Shown here in pieces: positions 9,273-17,025 of a DNA stretch of 64,000 nucleotides. Position numbers and translations under genes: made by a program. Under the pieces are notes generated by a model. The model was not told where the DNA came from and made no database searches. It saw only the letters and a program-made list of their open reading frames with translations. Source of the DNA: Streptococcus cristatus ATCC 51100 (GTDB taxonomy: Bacteria > Bacillota > Bacilli > Lactobacillales > Streptococcaceae); contig NZ_CP050133.1 in the NCBI RefSeq assembly GCF_011612585.1, positions 1,054,001 through 1,118,000 of the forward strand, given 5' to 3'. The first letter of the stretch is position 1; every line of letters begins with the position of its first letter.

Positions 9273-10481
9273 TTATACAAATGCTCCAATACCAGTAATT
9301 TCACGGCCTACAATCAAAGCATTCACTTCATGAGAACCTTCATATGTGTAGATTGCTTCAGCATCTGCAAAGAAACGAGCTACATCAGTTTCAAGAGTGA
9401 TTCCGTTACCACCACATGTTTCACGTGCAAGTGCAACTGTTTCGCGCATTACCAATGAGTTGTGCATCTTAGCAAGTGCAGAGTTCAACATCAATTCGTT
9501 ACCTGCTTCTTGCATTTCTGCAATACGAGCTGAATATGAAAGTACTGCCACTGCGTTAGCTTGCATTCTAGCCAATTTTTCTTGTACGATTTGGAATGCA
9601 GCAATTGGACGTTTGAATTGTTGACGATCTTTAGCATATTTAAGAGCTGCTACGTATGAACCACAAGTGATAGCAGTTGCAATGTGAGCAACGTCAGCAC
9701 GAGTGAATGTCAAGATACGAGCTACATCTCCAAATCCATTGATGTTTACCAGACGGTCTGAATCTGGAACTTCAACGTTCTTCATAGTAATGTGGCCATT
9801 ACGTACGCAACGAAGAGCTGTTTTGTGAGGGATTGGTTCTGCATGATATCCAGGAGCGCCTTTACGAACGATGAAACATTTTACTTTTCCATCTTCAACG
9901 TCGCGAGCAAATACTGGAACCACATCAGCTGTATCTGATCCACCGATCCAACGTTTTTCTCCGTTCAAAATCCATTTATCGCCAACACGCTCAGCTGTTG
10001 TCGCAAGACCTCCAGCAATGTCAGAACCTGACAACGGCTCAGTCAAAGCGAAACATCCTTGCCAGTCAAATGCAGCTAATTTAGGAAGGAATTCTTTTTG
10101 TTGACGCTCGTCACCACCAAGCAAGACTGTGTTGTAGCAAAGTCCACCATGAACTGTGAAGAAAGTCGCTATAGACGCATCGAAACGGCCTAATTCCAAA
10201 TACAAGAATGCGATGTAAAGTTCTGATGGTTTGTAGTTTCCTTCGCGACCTTCGAACAATTTAGGGTTGTTCATGATTTGAGCGCCTTTAGCAACTGCAT
10301 AGAATTCTTCAAATGGGAAATCAGGTGCTTCCCAATATTCATTAATGACTGGACGAAGATGCTTTTCAATCAAACGACGAGTTTCTTGTAATACTTCCGC
10401 TTCTCCCAAAGTCAAGCCATCAGCATAGTGGAAAAGATCCTCAGGGTATAGTTCACGTAAAATTTCTTCTTTAGTTGCCAT
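9273..10481 (-). CDS. Acyl-CoA dehydrogenase, glutaryl-CoA dehydrogenase-like subfamily
   Basis: A 402-residue FAD acyl-CoA dehydrogenase with CFALTEPLSGSD (143-154), GEKRWIGG, and the C-terminal motif YEGSHEVNALIVGREITG with the likely catalytic base E381. Overall it most resembles the glutaryl-CoA dehydrogenase / plant ACX4 branch. The Arg that binds the glutaryl carboxylate in true GCDH aligns by eye with A105 (GRFDASIATFF), which argues for a monocarboxylic acyl-CoA such as butyryl-CoA. No etfAB genes are in the window to take its electrons. AGGAG precedes the ATG. It is the first gene of acd-hbd-thl, and two cre-like sites cover its promoter. Confidence 0.88.
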   Translation of the reverse strand: MATKEEILRELYPEDLFHYADGLTLGEAEVLQETRRLIEKHLRPVINEYWEAPDFPFEEFYAVAKGAQIMNNPKLFEGREGNYKPSELYIAFLYLELGRFDASIATFFTVHGGLCYNTVLLGGDERQQKEFLPKLAAFDWQGCFALTEPLSGSDIAGGLATTAERVGDKWILNGEKRWIGGSDTADVVPVFARDVEDGKVKCFIVRKGAPGYHAEPIPHKTALRCVRNGHITMKNVEVPDSDRLVNINGFGDVARILTFTRADVAHIATAITCGSYVAALKYAKDRQQFKRPIAAFQIVQEKLARMQANAVAVLSYSARIAEMQEAGNELMLNSALAKMHNSLVMRETVALARETCGGNGITLETDVARFFADAEAIYTYEGSHEVNALIVGREITGIGAFV

Positions 10482-10754
10482 TTTATTGACTCCTTTTGTA
10501 TAGTTTTTATTTGTATAAGAGCGCTTTCATTTTTATAGCTCAGTATTTGTTGACGCTTTCATTTTATATCTAATATGTCCTAGTGTCTACTTAAGAAAGA
10601 TTAAGAAGAGCATAAGTCCAGATTATACATATTGATTTAACTGGCTTTGAAAGGCCTTTTTCTAATAAAAACAAGGAAAAACTTTGAATACGATTACAAA
10701 TTTTAAAGAAAAATCTACTTTGAACTGAATTTTTATATTGAGTATTGAAAAAGA
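10482..10754. other. Intergenic region with acd promoter; rest empty
   Basis: The left part holds the acd ribosome binding site, the two cre-like boxes and a probable promoter on the minus strand (-10 TATAAA at 10563-10568, weak -35 near 10584-10590). From about 10595 to 10740 I see only AT-rich sequence with no convincing gene; a small GGCTT/AGGCC hairpin near 10640 is weak. Confidence 0.5.
10516..10561 (-). promoter_or_regulatory. Two cre-like CcpA sites at the acd promoter
   Basis: On the minus strand TGAAAGCGCTCTTA (10516-10529) and TGAAAGCGTCAACA (10548-10561) each match the cre consensus TGWAANCGNTNWCA with one mismatch. Their centres are 32 bp apart, about three helical turns, so two CcpA dimers would sit on the same face. 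The upstream box abuts the -10 at 10563-10568 and would cover the transcription start. This predicts strong glucose repression. Confidence 0.65.
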
Positions 10755-10774
10755 AAAAGCCCATCTGGGCTTTT
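10742..10774 (-). terminator. Terminator after the ATP-cone gene
   Basis: Stem AAAAGCCCA / TGGGCTTTT (10755-10774) followed on the minus strand by TCTTTTTC, 8 bp past the stop of the ATP-cone gene. Confidence 0.85.
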
Positions 10775-10782
10775 CAGCATTA

Positions 10783-11121
10783 TTATCGGATTTGCTCAAA
10801 ATGCAGATGGACAGCGATATGGTCACCGTAACCACTGCGTTCCAAATCACGCTGCAAGCGGTAGGAAATATAATGCTCAGCAATAGTGATATAGCCTGCT
10901 CCCAAGAGACGGTTTTCAACCATAGACTGAATCATACTGATAGTGGCACGCTCAACCTTGGCTTCTTCCAAATCTAACACGACTTTTTTTGTGACCAAGG
11001 CTAGATTTTGACGGAGGTCGTCTGTCAAGACATAAACAGTTTGAGCTGCTTTTAATACCGCTTGATAGATTTTATCTGGGTCAAAGTCAACGACTTCCCC
11101 ACTGCGTTTAATAACTTTCAT
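10783..11121 (-). CDS. Stand-alone ATP-cone domain protein
   Basis: A 112-residue protein made almost entirely of an ATP-cone domain: MKVIKRSGEVVDFDPDKI at the start, then VLKAAQTV, VENRLLGAGY and ISYRLQRDLER. ATP-cones are the dATP/ATP-sensing regulatory modules at the N-termini of ribonucleotide reductases and in NrdR. Here there is no zinc ribbon (so it is not NrdR) and no reductase domain. It follows a GNAT gene by 15 bp in the same transcript. A nucleotide-sensing regulatory role is inferred; it could also be a remnant of an nrdD-like gene, although the start, length and terminator look intact. Confidence 0.75.
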   Translation of the reverse strand: MKVIKRSGEVVDFDPDKIYQAVLKAAQTVYVLTDDLRQNLALVTKKVVLDLEEAKVERATISMIQSMVENRLLGAGYITIAEHYISYRLQRDLERSGYGDHIAVHLHFEQIR

Positions 11122-11136
11122 AAGATACTCCTTTAT

Positions 11137-11637
11137 TTATATATTTCTGATATAGTGTAAATCTCTGGCTTGACTGCTATCAATCCAATTTTCAGTGGAA
11201 AACTCAAAGACAAAACCTTCTTTTTCATAAAATGGAAGACCGATAACATTTCCTTCAGTTACTGTAACGGCTTGCTCTCTAGCCTGATATTGTGATTTTT
11301 GGTAACTTGTCAAGATCTCCAGTAATGCATGGCCGATTCCCAAACGTTGAGCCTGCGGCAAGACGTAGAGAACATAAACATTGGCTCTGCCGTCCTCACT
11401 CATTCCACCACCAATACAACCAAGCACCTGCCCATTCATTTCTGCCAGCCAATAACCATTCCATTCAGGAGAAAGTTCAGTCAAGTCCTTCAGCAAACGT
11501 TCTTGGCTATAGAAAATGTCAAAGACTCGCTCTATGTAGGAAGAAGAATAAATATTTTTATAGGTAGTCAACCAAGTTTCTCTACATATTTTTTGGATTA
11601 GTTGCCAATCAGCCTTGCTTGCCTTACGAACCTGCAT
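11137..11637 (-). CDS. GNAT-family N-acetyltransferase
   Basis: A 166-residue GNAT acetyltransferase. The acetyl-CoA binding loop is LPQAQRLGIGHALLE and the N-terminal half has the usual RKASKADWQLI start; the NGYWLAEMNGQVLGCI strand pair is typical. The frame extends to a GTG at 11646, but ATG 11637 (MQVRKASK) has AGAGG at 8 bp and is preferred. The substrate is unknown. It forms a two-gene unit with the ATP-cone gene, ending at the terminator near 10755. Confidence 0.8.
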   Translation of the reverse strand: MQVRKASKADWQLIQKICRETWLTTYKNIYSSSYIERVFDIFYSQERLLKDLTELSPEWNGYWLAEMNGQVLGCIGGGMSEDGRANVYVLYVLPQAQRLGIGHALLEILTSYQKSQYQAREQAVTVTEGNVIGLPFYEKEGFVFEFSTENWIDSSQARDLHYIRNI

Positions 11638-11873
11638 TATCATCACCTCTCAAGAGATAACTTACCCTATCATTATACAATTTTTTCTTATTTTTTTCAA
11701 AAAGAATGAAACATTTAGAAAAAGGACTGCAGAAATGAACCGAACCTCTGTTCTTAGAATTCTATCTAACTTTCGAGGCGCCATCAACTGCAATCCTTTT
11801 GAAAATAATTTCAGAGAACTATAAATATTAGTCCTTTTAGTTCAAGCTAATAATACATATACTATATATCACT

Positions 11874-12461
11874 TTACTCTAATACAATGTCTTGTTTCTT
11901 GTAACGATATTGCATTTTCCAATGATTTTCAGATACTTCTTCTAATTTCAGAGTTTTGTTAATCTTATTAAAAGGCAATTTCTCTTCCTCAACTTTCCTT
12001 AGGAGCTCAACTAATAAATCACCCCCAGCGTTTAGAGAAATTAAACTATCATCCTCACTATCGTATTGAAGTAAAACTTTCTTTGTCGGTTTGTCGATGA
12101 CATTATACAGATTGAAAGCCCTTTTAATGTCAAAATTCTTCTCTTTGTCTGCTATCATTGACACAGTATGTAACTCTAACCGACCAATTTTAAAAGCCCT
12201 GAAAAGACTGACAACAATCCCTAATCCAGCAAGTGTTTCCCAGATAAGAGAGAAAAGTTTTAAATCCCAGTCTGTTATAAGGTTAAGAAGTAGATAAAGA
12301 GCCCCCAAACCAAACCCTAACAAAATTAGACCTGCACCATAAAAACTTGCCTTATCACCAGTTCGAATAATTGGCTTGTCGTAAACTCTCTTCCCCTCAA
12401 GCTTTTCCAGACTACGCTTTGCCTTATACTCCTCGATTCGTTGACTATGCTTTTCTGTCAT
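11874..12461 (-). CDS. Hypothetical membrane protein, two TM segments
   Basis: A 195-residue protein I do not recognise. A basic, charged N-terminus (about 1-37) is followed by two hydrophobic segments, roughly residues 41-62 and 72-92, and then a soluble C-terminal half rich in Lys and Glu with alternating beta-type sequence. It probably sits in the membrane with both ends cytoplasmic. It follows dapA by 54 bp on the same strand and may be co-transcribed. The 230 bp downstream, before the GNAT gene, hold nothing else I can identify. Confidence 0.55.
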   Translation of the reverse strand: MTEKHSQRIEEYKAKRSLEKLEGKRVYDKPIIRTGDKASFYGAGLILLGFGLGALYLLLNLITDWDLKLFSLIWETLAGLGIVVSLFRAFKIGRLELHTVSMIADKEKNFDIKRAFNLYNVIDKPTKKVLLQYDSEDDSLISLNAGGDLLVELLRKVEEEKLPFNKINKTLKLEEVSENHWKMQYRYKKQDIVLE

Positions 12462-12515
12462 ATTATTTCATCACACCTTACTTACTCTATATAAAATCTA
12501 AAGCAAATTTGCCGA

Positions 12516-13451
12516 TCAATAATCTGGTCTCAAGACCCCTTTAACAGTCTCTTTAGTCGCTTCATAGTCGCCATCAACTACGACCTTAATAATTCGCTTA
12601 GCATCTTCCTCAGGAGCTGGAACGAGCGGTAAGCGGGTTGGACCAGCTGCAAAGCCCATGTAATTAAGTACAGCCTTGACTGGTGCTGGACTTGGATAAG
12701 AGAACAGGGCATTGACCTTAGGGATGAACTTCCGTTGGATAGCTGCTGCTTTTTTGATGTCATTGTGTTCAATAGCATCCAGCATTTCAAACATTTCATC
12801 ACCGTTTGTGTGAGAAGCAACAGAAATAACCCCATCAGCCCCCAGATTCATAGCATGAAAGGCATCGCCATCCTCACCGGTATAAATCAGAAATTCCTCT
12901 GGACGATGTTCGATCAAATAAGCCATATTCGCCAGACTCGTACATTCCTTCACACCGATAATATTTGGGTATTCTGCCAGTCTTAACATGGTCTCAGGCG
13001 TCATTTCAACCACTACCCGTCCTGGGATATTGTAGATAATGATCGGCAGGTTTGAAGCATCCGCAATGGCTTTAAAGTGCTGATACATGCCTTCTTGAGA
13101 CGGTTTATTGTAATAGGGAACAATAGCCAAACCAGCCGCAAAACCACCAAAGGCATCTACTTCTTTGACAAATTCAATGGAGTCGCGCGTTTCGTTGGTA
13201 CCGACACCAGCTATCAAAGGAACGCGCCCCTTGACAACATTTTGAACAGCCGCAAAAAGCTCCAATTCTTCATCGTGGGTCAGGGTTGGACTCTCTGCAG
13301 TCGTTCCAGCTAGCAAAATCCCATCTGTATGATGAGCCAAAAGGTGCTCAATCAAATCTGGAATGGCCTCAAAATTGATGGAGCCATCTTCATGAAAAGG
13401 CGTAATGAAAGCTGTGATGATTTTACAATTCTTCAAATCTGCGTATGCCAT
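12516..13451 (-). CDS. dapA: 4-hydroxy-tetrahydrodipicolinate synthase
   Basis: DapA condenses pyruvate with aspartate semialdehyde, the first committed step toward diaminopimelate and lysine. The protein is 311 aa with [10 protein letters not shown] (T50-T51 of the proton relay), the catalytic tyrosine in IIIYNIPGR (Y140) and the Schiff-base lysine in GVKECT (K168). The start ATG 13451 has GAGAGGT upstream. It lies 79 bp after asd, which makes its substrate, and a strong hairpin lies in the gap. Confidence 0.95.
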   Translation of the reverse strand: MAYADLKNCKIITAFITPFHEDGSINFEAIPDLIEHLLAHHTDGILLAGTTAESPTLTHDEELELFAAVQNVVKGRVPLIAGVGTNETRDSIEFVKEVDAFGGFAAGLAIVPYYNKPSQEGMYQHFKAIADASNLPIIIYNIPGRVVVEMTPETMLRLAEYPNIIGVKECTSLANMAYLIEHRPEEFLIYTGEDGDAFHAMNLGADGVISVASHTNGDEMFEMLDAIEHNDIKKAAAIQRKFIPKVNALFSYPSPAPVKAVLNYMGFAAGPTRLPLVPAPEEDAKRIIKVVVDGDYEATKETVKGVLRPDY

Positions 13452-13469
13452 AGACTTACCTCTCTTTGT

Positions 13470-13505
13470 ATGAAAAGAGGATTGAATGACAGATATTCAA
13501 TCCTC
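13470..13505 (-). terminator. Hairpin between asd and dapA
   Basis: Perfect 11-bp inverted repeat GAGGATTGAAT (13477-13487) / ATTCAATCCTC (13495-13505) with a 7-base loop; on the minus strand TTTTCAT follows. The T run is short, so it is likely a partial terminator or processing site that tunes dapA relative to asd. Confidence 0.6.
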
Positions 13506-13530
13506 GACCTGTCACGTATTTTTAGACAGC

Positions 13531-14607
13531 TTATTTTAATTCAAAAACGACTTCTTCTGTTGGACGAACCAAGCCACGCTCATGAAGAGTTTCAGCGATT
13601 TGGACAGAATTCCATGCCGCTCCTTTAAGAAGGTTGTCTGAAACGACCCACATATGGATTCCTTTTTCTGCATCCAAGTCTTTACGAATACGACCTACAA
13701 AAGTATCGCGTGAACCAACTGCGTTAATTGCTTGAGGATAGATTTGGTGAGCTACATCATCCTCAAGAACGGCACCTGGGAAAGCTGCAATGGCTGCTTT
13801 GACTTCTTCAATCGGAGCCACTTCTTTCGTTTCGATGTAAACAGACTCAGAGTGAGCTGACAGGACTGGAATACGTACACAGGTGGCAGATACTGCAATG
13901 CTGTCATCTTCCATGATTTTCTTAGTTTCCTTAGTCATCTTCATCTCTTCGTATGTGTAATCATTGTCAGTGAAGACATCGATTTGTGGAAGAGCGTTAA
14001 AGGCGATAGGATAATGTTTCTTATCACCACCTGAAGGCAAGATTTCCGCATGCAAATCACGTGGGGCAACACCATCATTCAACACTTCACGAAGTTCACG
14101 TTGCGTTTCGAGAATGGCTCCCATACCAGCACCAGAGACTGCCTGGTAAGTTGAAACAATGATACGGTCCAAGCCCCATTGCTGACGGACAGGCTCAAGA
14201 GCCACCATCATTTGGATTGTTGAACAGTTAGGGCAGGCGATAATCCCTTTATGCTGATCTAGTGCATGAGCGTTTACTTCTGGAACAACCAGAGGCACAT
14301 CAGGATTTTGGCGGAAATATGAAGTATTGTCTACTACGACTGCACCAGCTTTGACTGCATATGGAGCATATTTTGCTGAAGTAGAGCCACCAGCTGAGAA
14401 AAGAGCGATGTCTACGCCTTCAAAGGCAATTTCTGTTGTTTCTTCGATGGTGACATCTTGTCCTTTGAACTGAAGAACCTTACCAGCTGAACGAGCAGAA
14501 GCCAAATAACGGATCTTATCAATTGGAAGTGTTGATTCTTCCAGCATTTTAATCATTTGAGCGCCAACAGCACCTGTCGCGCCGACTACAGCAACTGTAT
14601 ATCCCAT
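13531..14607 (-). CDS. asd: Aspartate-semialdehyde dehydrogenase
   Basis: Asd reduces aspartyl phosphate to aspartate semialdehyde for the lysine/DAP, methionine and threonine branches. The 358 aa product has the NADP loop GATGAVG (residues 9-15) and the catalytic Cys in CPNCST (C128). The frame can open at a GTG at 14616, but ATG 14607 follows AGAGGTGG at the right distance and starts [10 protein letters not shown]. dapA lies downstream. The 600-bp upstream region is unusual, holding an asd-motif RNA and a tandem structured repeat. Confidence 0.95.
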   Translation of the reverse strand: MGYTVAVVGATGAVGAQMIKMLEESTLPIDKIRYLASARSAGKVLQFKGQDVTIEETTEIAFEGVDIALFSAGGSTSAKYAPYAVKAGAVVVDNTSYFRQNPDVPLVVPEVNAHALDQHKGIIACPNCSTIQMMVALEPVRQQWGLDRIIVSTYQAVSGAGMGAILETQRELREVLNDGVAPRDLHAEILPSGGDKKHYPIAFNALPQIDVFTDNDYTYEEMKMTKETKKIMEDDSIAVSATCVRIPVLSAHSESVYIETKEVAPIEEVKAAIAAFPGAVLEDDVAHQIYPQAINAVGSRDTFVGRIRKDLDAEKGIHMWVVSDNLLKGAAWNSVQIAETLHERGLVRPTEEVVFELK

Positions 14608-14710
14608 ACAATCCACCTCTGAATTTTCTAAAAATTTTGTATATTCTAGTATTATACTATTTTTAAGGAAAAATGCAAATATTTCTAAAGAATTATGGAC
14701 TTATTTTGTT

Positions 14711-15054
14711 ACAATACTCAGCCGCTCACGATGCTGTTCTTCTCAATATCAATCTCTCTAAGATCAGCTTCGACCAGCGGTCTTGCCTCTCTAAGAGAAC
14801 TACCAAGGTTTACAGATTTTGTCCATACGGACAAAACTGCATCCACTGCTCTAAGATTCAACTGCCTTCTACGAAGTTGTTTCATCAAGAACAATAGCAC
14901 TCACGACGCTAATCGTCTCAGTATCAATGCCTCTAAGCTCGGCTGCGACTAACTGTCTTGCCTCTATTAAGATAAGTTTCAAGGTTTACAGATTTTGTTC
15001 TCACGAACAAAACTGCATCCATTGCTCTAAGACTTAACTTCGTCAAGAGCAATA
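14711..15054 (-). repeat. Two tandem ~160-bp repeats with a conserved, covarying hairpin
   Basis: Copy A (about 14711-14872) and copy B (about 14892-15054) align along their length. Shared blocks include GTCTTGCCTCT, AAGGTTTACAGATTTTGT, ACAAAACTGCATCCA and TGCTCTAAG. Each has a hairpin: TTTTGTCC/GGACAAAA in A and TTTTGTTC/GAACAAAA in B. The one changed stem pair (C-G to T-A) keeps pairing, which suggests RNA structure. Short open frames on the minus strand are also partly alike between copies, but copy B is interrupted by a stop. It lies in the potential asd leader, beyond the asd-RNA terminator. Confidence 0.65.
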
Positions 15055-15195
15055 GAAAATCCCCAATCCGTAGACTGGGGATAAGGGCACTTTCGTGTGA
15101 TCAGCAGGTTCACACAACTGATCAAGGTCCGCTCCTGCGTTATGACCTCCCATGCTTCAATTTGCAGAAAAACTGCATATCGACTCATCGCACGA
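15053..15195 (-). ncRNA. asd-motif small RNA (SR914400-like)
   Basis: A free-standing RNA unit upstream of asd: a good promoter, about 140 nt of structured sequence and a terminator. The 5' end TTTCGTG can pair with CACGAAA about 95 nt later, closing the domain. Inside are TGATCAG/CTGATCA (a perfect 7-bp stem) and GCAG/CTGC. The end is ATCCCCA/TGGGGAT (15059-15065, 15076-15082) plus TTTTCT. Position, size and layout fit the asd RNA motif of lactic acid bacteria, seen in S. pyogenes as a roughly 170-nt RNA. The name rests on memory of that family; that this is an RNA gene is well supported. Confidence 0.72.
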
Positions 15196-15200
15196 AATAT

Positions 15201-15230
15201 AGTTTACCTTATTTTTTTCCGTTTTGTCAA
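15201..15230 (-). promoter_or_regulatory. Promoter of the asd-motif RNA
   Basis: On the minus strand, -35 TTGACA (15225-15230), 18-bp spacer, -10 TAAACT (15201-15206). It starts just before the stop codon of the acetyltransferase gene, so the RNA start is near 15195. Confidence 0.65.
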
Positions 15231-15235
15231 GGTAT

Positions 15236-15760
15236 TTACTCTAAAGTATAAACAAAAACTTGCCTATATTTCCACTCTTGGCCTTCTTTTTGGAATTGTT
15301 TCCGTACTCCTTCAAGATAGAAATCAGCTTGTTCTAGTAATTTTTGCGAAGGGATATTCTGTAGATCAACATGTGCTTCTAAACGATGAAATCCTAGTTC
15401 GCAACTGACTTTCTTGAGTTCTTCTAGCATAGCTCTGGCGTAGCCCTGACGCCAAAATTGATTATGTATCGTATAACCTATTTCTGCCCATTGAAAATCA
15501 TCTCTAGCTAGCACAAATAAATTAGCCATACCTACATGTTTTCCTCTTTTTGCATCATAAATTCCCCAAATATACTGCTGGTCTTTCTCTAGAAAATCGC
15601 GGTGTTTAGCCACCAAATCCGAAAACCAACTTTCTGTACAAATTGTCATATCTAAAAGTCCATCATCAAATGGTGATTGGGATGGTAGTCTATTTGAAAA
15701 TCCTTCCAGCCAAACTAAGTAATCCTTCTCTTACAGATATTTTAAATAAATATCTTTCAT
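15236..15760 (-). pseudogene. GNAT (RimJ/RimL-type) acetyltransferase with in-frame stop at codon 10
   Basis: The acetyltransferase frame runs from ATG 15760, which overlaps the upstream alkD-type stop codon as ATGA, to 15236 (174 codons, normal for RimJ/L-type GNATs). Codon 10 is TAA (15731-15733): MKDIYLKYL-stop-EKDYLVWLEGF. After the stop the frame stays open and family-like (EIGYTIHNQFWRQGYARAMLEEL; YLEGVRKQF). A shorter product from an internal ATG at 15649 (137 aa) would lack the first beta strand. Either the gene is newly inactivated, the truncated form works, or the stop is a sequencing error. The coupling to the upstream gene argues that 15760 is the ancestral start. Confidence 0.75.
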
Positions 15761-16410
15761 AAATACTTACTCCCCTCTCGGATACTAAGCGCAGCCATTT
15801 CTGTCTGATGCCGCTCAATAAAATCTCTGACCCAGTCTGGATTGGTTTTTGAATAGTCTCTCAGTGCCCAGCCGATGGCCTTGTTAATGAAGAATTCCGT
15901 TTGACCTAAATTATTCACTAAAATTTTCTCCAATAGTTCTGTGTCAGTATCTTCTTTTCGCAGCAACTGATGGTCAATAGCCAGGCGCCGCAACCAAAAA
16001 TCTTGGTCACAGCTCCAAGATAGAATAATCTCTTTGGTTTCTGGAAATCGGGCAATGATGGATCCGACCAAGCGGTCCAAAAAGTCAATGGTATCCCACC
16101 AAGACTTAGTTTGAGCTAGTTTCTTCAAACGTGGCAAGTCAGATGGGGTCAAGAGCTTCTTGCGAATTTCCAGATAATCTAGCGCGGCATACTGCAATTC
16201 TCGATAGGGATTGTCCCAAGATTCATTTATAAAAACCCAATCAATGACGGAGTCAGTCGGCTGTTTAAAAAAAGCCTTTGCTAGTTTCCGTCTGACTGGA
16301 GTCTTGACTCCTAGAAACTCAAATTTGTTTTTCATATAGGCTTTCATAGCAACCGCATCATCCGGTTTAGCTACTGCTTTTAGATTTTCAAGTAATTCTT
16401 CTACATCCAT
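15757..16410 (-). CDS. DNA alkylation repair protein, AlkD-like
   Basis: A 217-residue, all-helical HEAT-like repeat protein of the AlkD family, DNA glycosylases that remove bulky or positively charged alkylated bases. Typical segments are FLGVKTPVRRKLAK, ESWDNPYRELQYAALDYL, TKSWWDTIDFLDRLVGS (WWDT.D is a family signature) and FINKAIGWALRDYSKTNP. It follows the lipoprotein gene by 3 bp and overlaps the next acetyltransferase start by 4 bp (ATGA). Substrate activity is inferred from the family. Confidence 0.85.
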   Translation of the reverse strand: MDVEELLENLKAVAKPDDAVAMKAYMKNKFEFLGVKTPVRRKLAKAFFKQPTDSVIDWVFINESWDNPYRELQYAALDYLEIRKKLLTPSDLPRLKKLAQTKSWWDTIDFLDRLVGSIIARFPETKEIILSWSCDQDFWLRRLAIDHQLLRKEDTDTELLEKILVNNLGQTEFFINKAIGWALRDYSKTNPDWVRDFIERHQTEMAALSIREGSKYL

Positions 16411-16413
16411 AAC

Positions 16414-17025
16414 TTACTCCAGCAATTCACGGTCATAAATAGTGTAGTCGCAGCGGTAAATCACGAGGCGCTTGCCGTCAATCAGCAACTCAGAAGTTTT
16501 GGGAGCATCAGATTTATCAAGAGAGACACGATCGCCAGCATAGGCAGCCAACGGAGTGCCGTTTTGAGAGCGAATCAGAATAACCTTTTTCTTGCCGGTA
16601 AAATCGTTTTTAAAAGCTGAAATCATGCGATTTAAAACAGGGACAGAATGGCTGTTCTCCTCAACATCTGCAGTCTTTTGATACTGGGTAAAGACATCTT
16701 TCAAGCCCTTTTCTTCTGCAATCAAGGAAGAGCCCACATGGTCAATCTCATACTTACCCAAGGTGATTTTGAGCACAGATGAGTCTTCTTTGGAATTCCC
16801 TTCCGAATCGACTGAGTCAAACTCCTCGTTACGCGAGATGGACAAGGACTTCCCTGACATCTGGTCTATGAGTTGGGAATTCTCATCATAGGTGCGAACC
16901 GTCATCTCCAACCCCAACCATTCCTCTTTGGCATTTTTGAACCAATTTTCAACGGCCTGACAACCGGTCAAAGTCAAAAGACCAATACTCAAAAGAGCTA
17001 TTAATAGGTATTTCTTTTTCATCAT
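16414..17025 (-). CDS. Putative lipoprotein (DUF5052-like)
   Basis: A 203-residue lipoprotein: Lys-rich start, hydrophobic core and lipobox LTLTGC with Cys at about residue 22, so it should be anchored on the outer face of the membrane. The mature part has no enzyme motif I recognise; I recall similar streptococcal proteins as DUF5052. The start overlaps the stop of the upstream membrane-protein gene (ATGA), and the alkD-type gene follows after 3 bp, giving a four-gene coupled unit. Confidence 0.72.
   Translation of the reverse strand: MMKKKYLLIALLSIGLLTLTGCQAVENWFKNAKEEWLGLEMTVRTYDENSQLIDQMSGKSLSISRNEEFDSVDSEGNSKEDSSVLKITLGKYEIDHVGSSLIAEEKGLKDVFTQYQKTADVEENSHSVPVLNRMISAFKNDFTGKKKVILIRSQNGTPLAAYAGDRVSLDKSDAPKTSELLIDGKRLVIYRCDYTIYDRELLE

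Noticed and set aside
10636..10663. Plus-strand terminator near GGCTTTGAAAGGCC
   Set aside because: The stem is only about five pairs and no plus-strand gene precedes it.
14718..14900. Small protein gene on the minus strand upstream of asd
   Set aside because: The frame lies within repeat copy A, the corresponding frame in copy B is broken by a stop, there is no convincing ribosome binding site, and hairpin covariation points to RNA structure rather than coding.
14711..15054. CRISPR-like array
   Set aside because: There are only two long (~160 bp) imperfect copies with no short spacers and no cas genes nearby.
14617..15235. Lysine riboswitch or T-box upstream of asd
   Set aside because: The conserved lysine-riboswitch core and the T-box AGGGUGG..ACC sequence are absent; the structured region fits the asd RNA motif and a separate tandem repeat instead.
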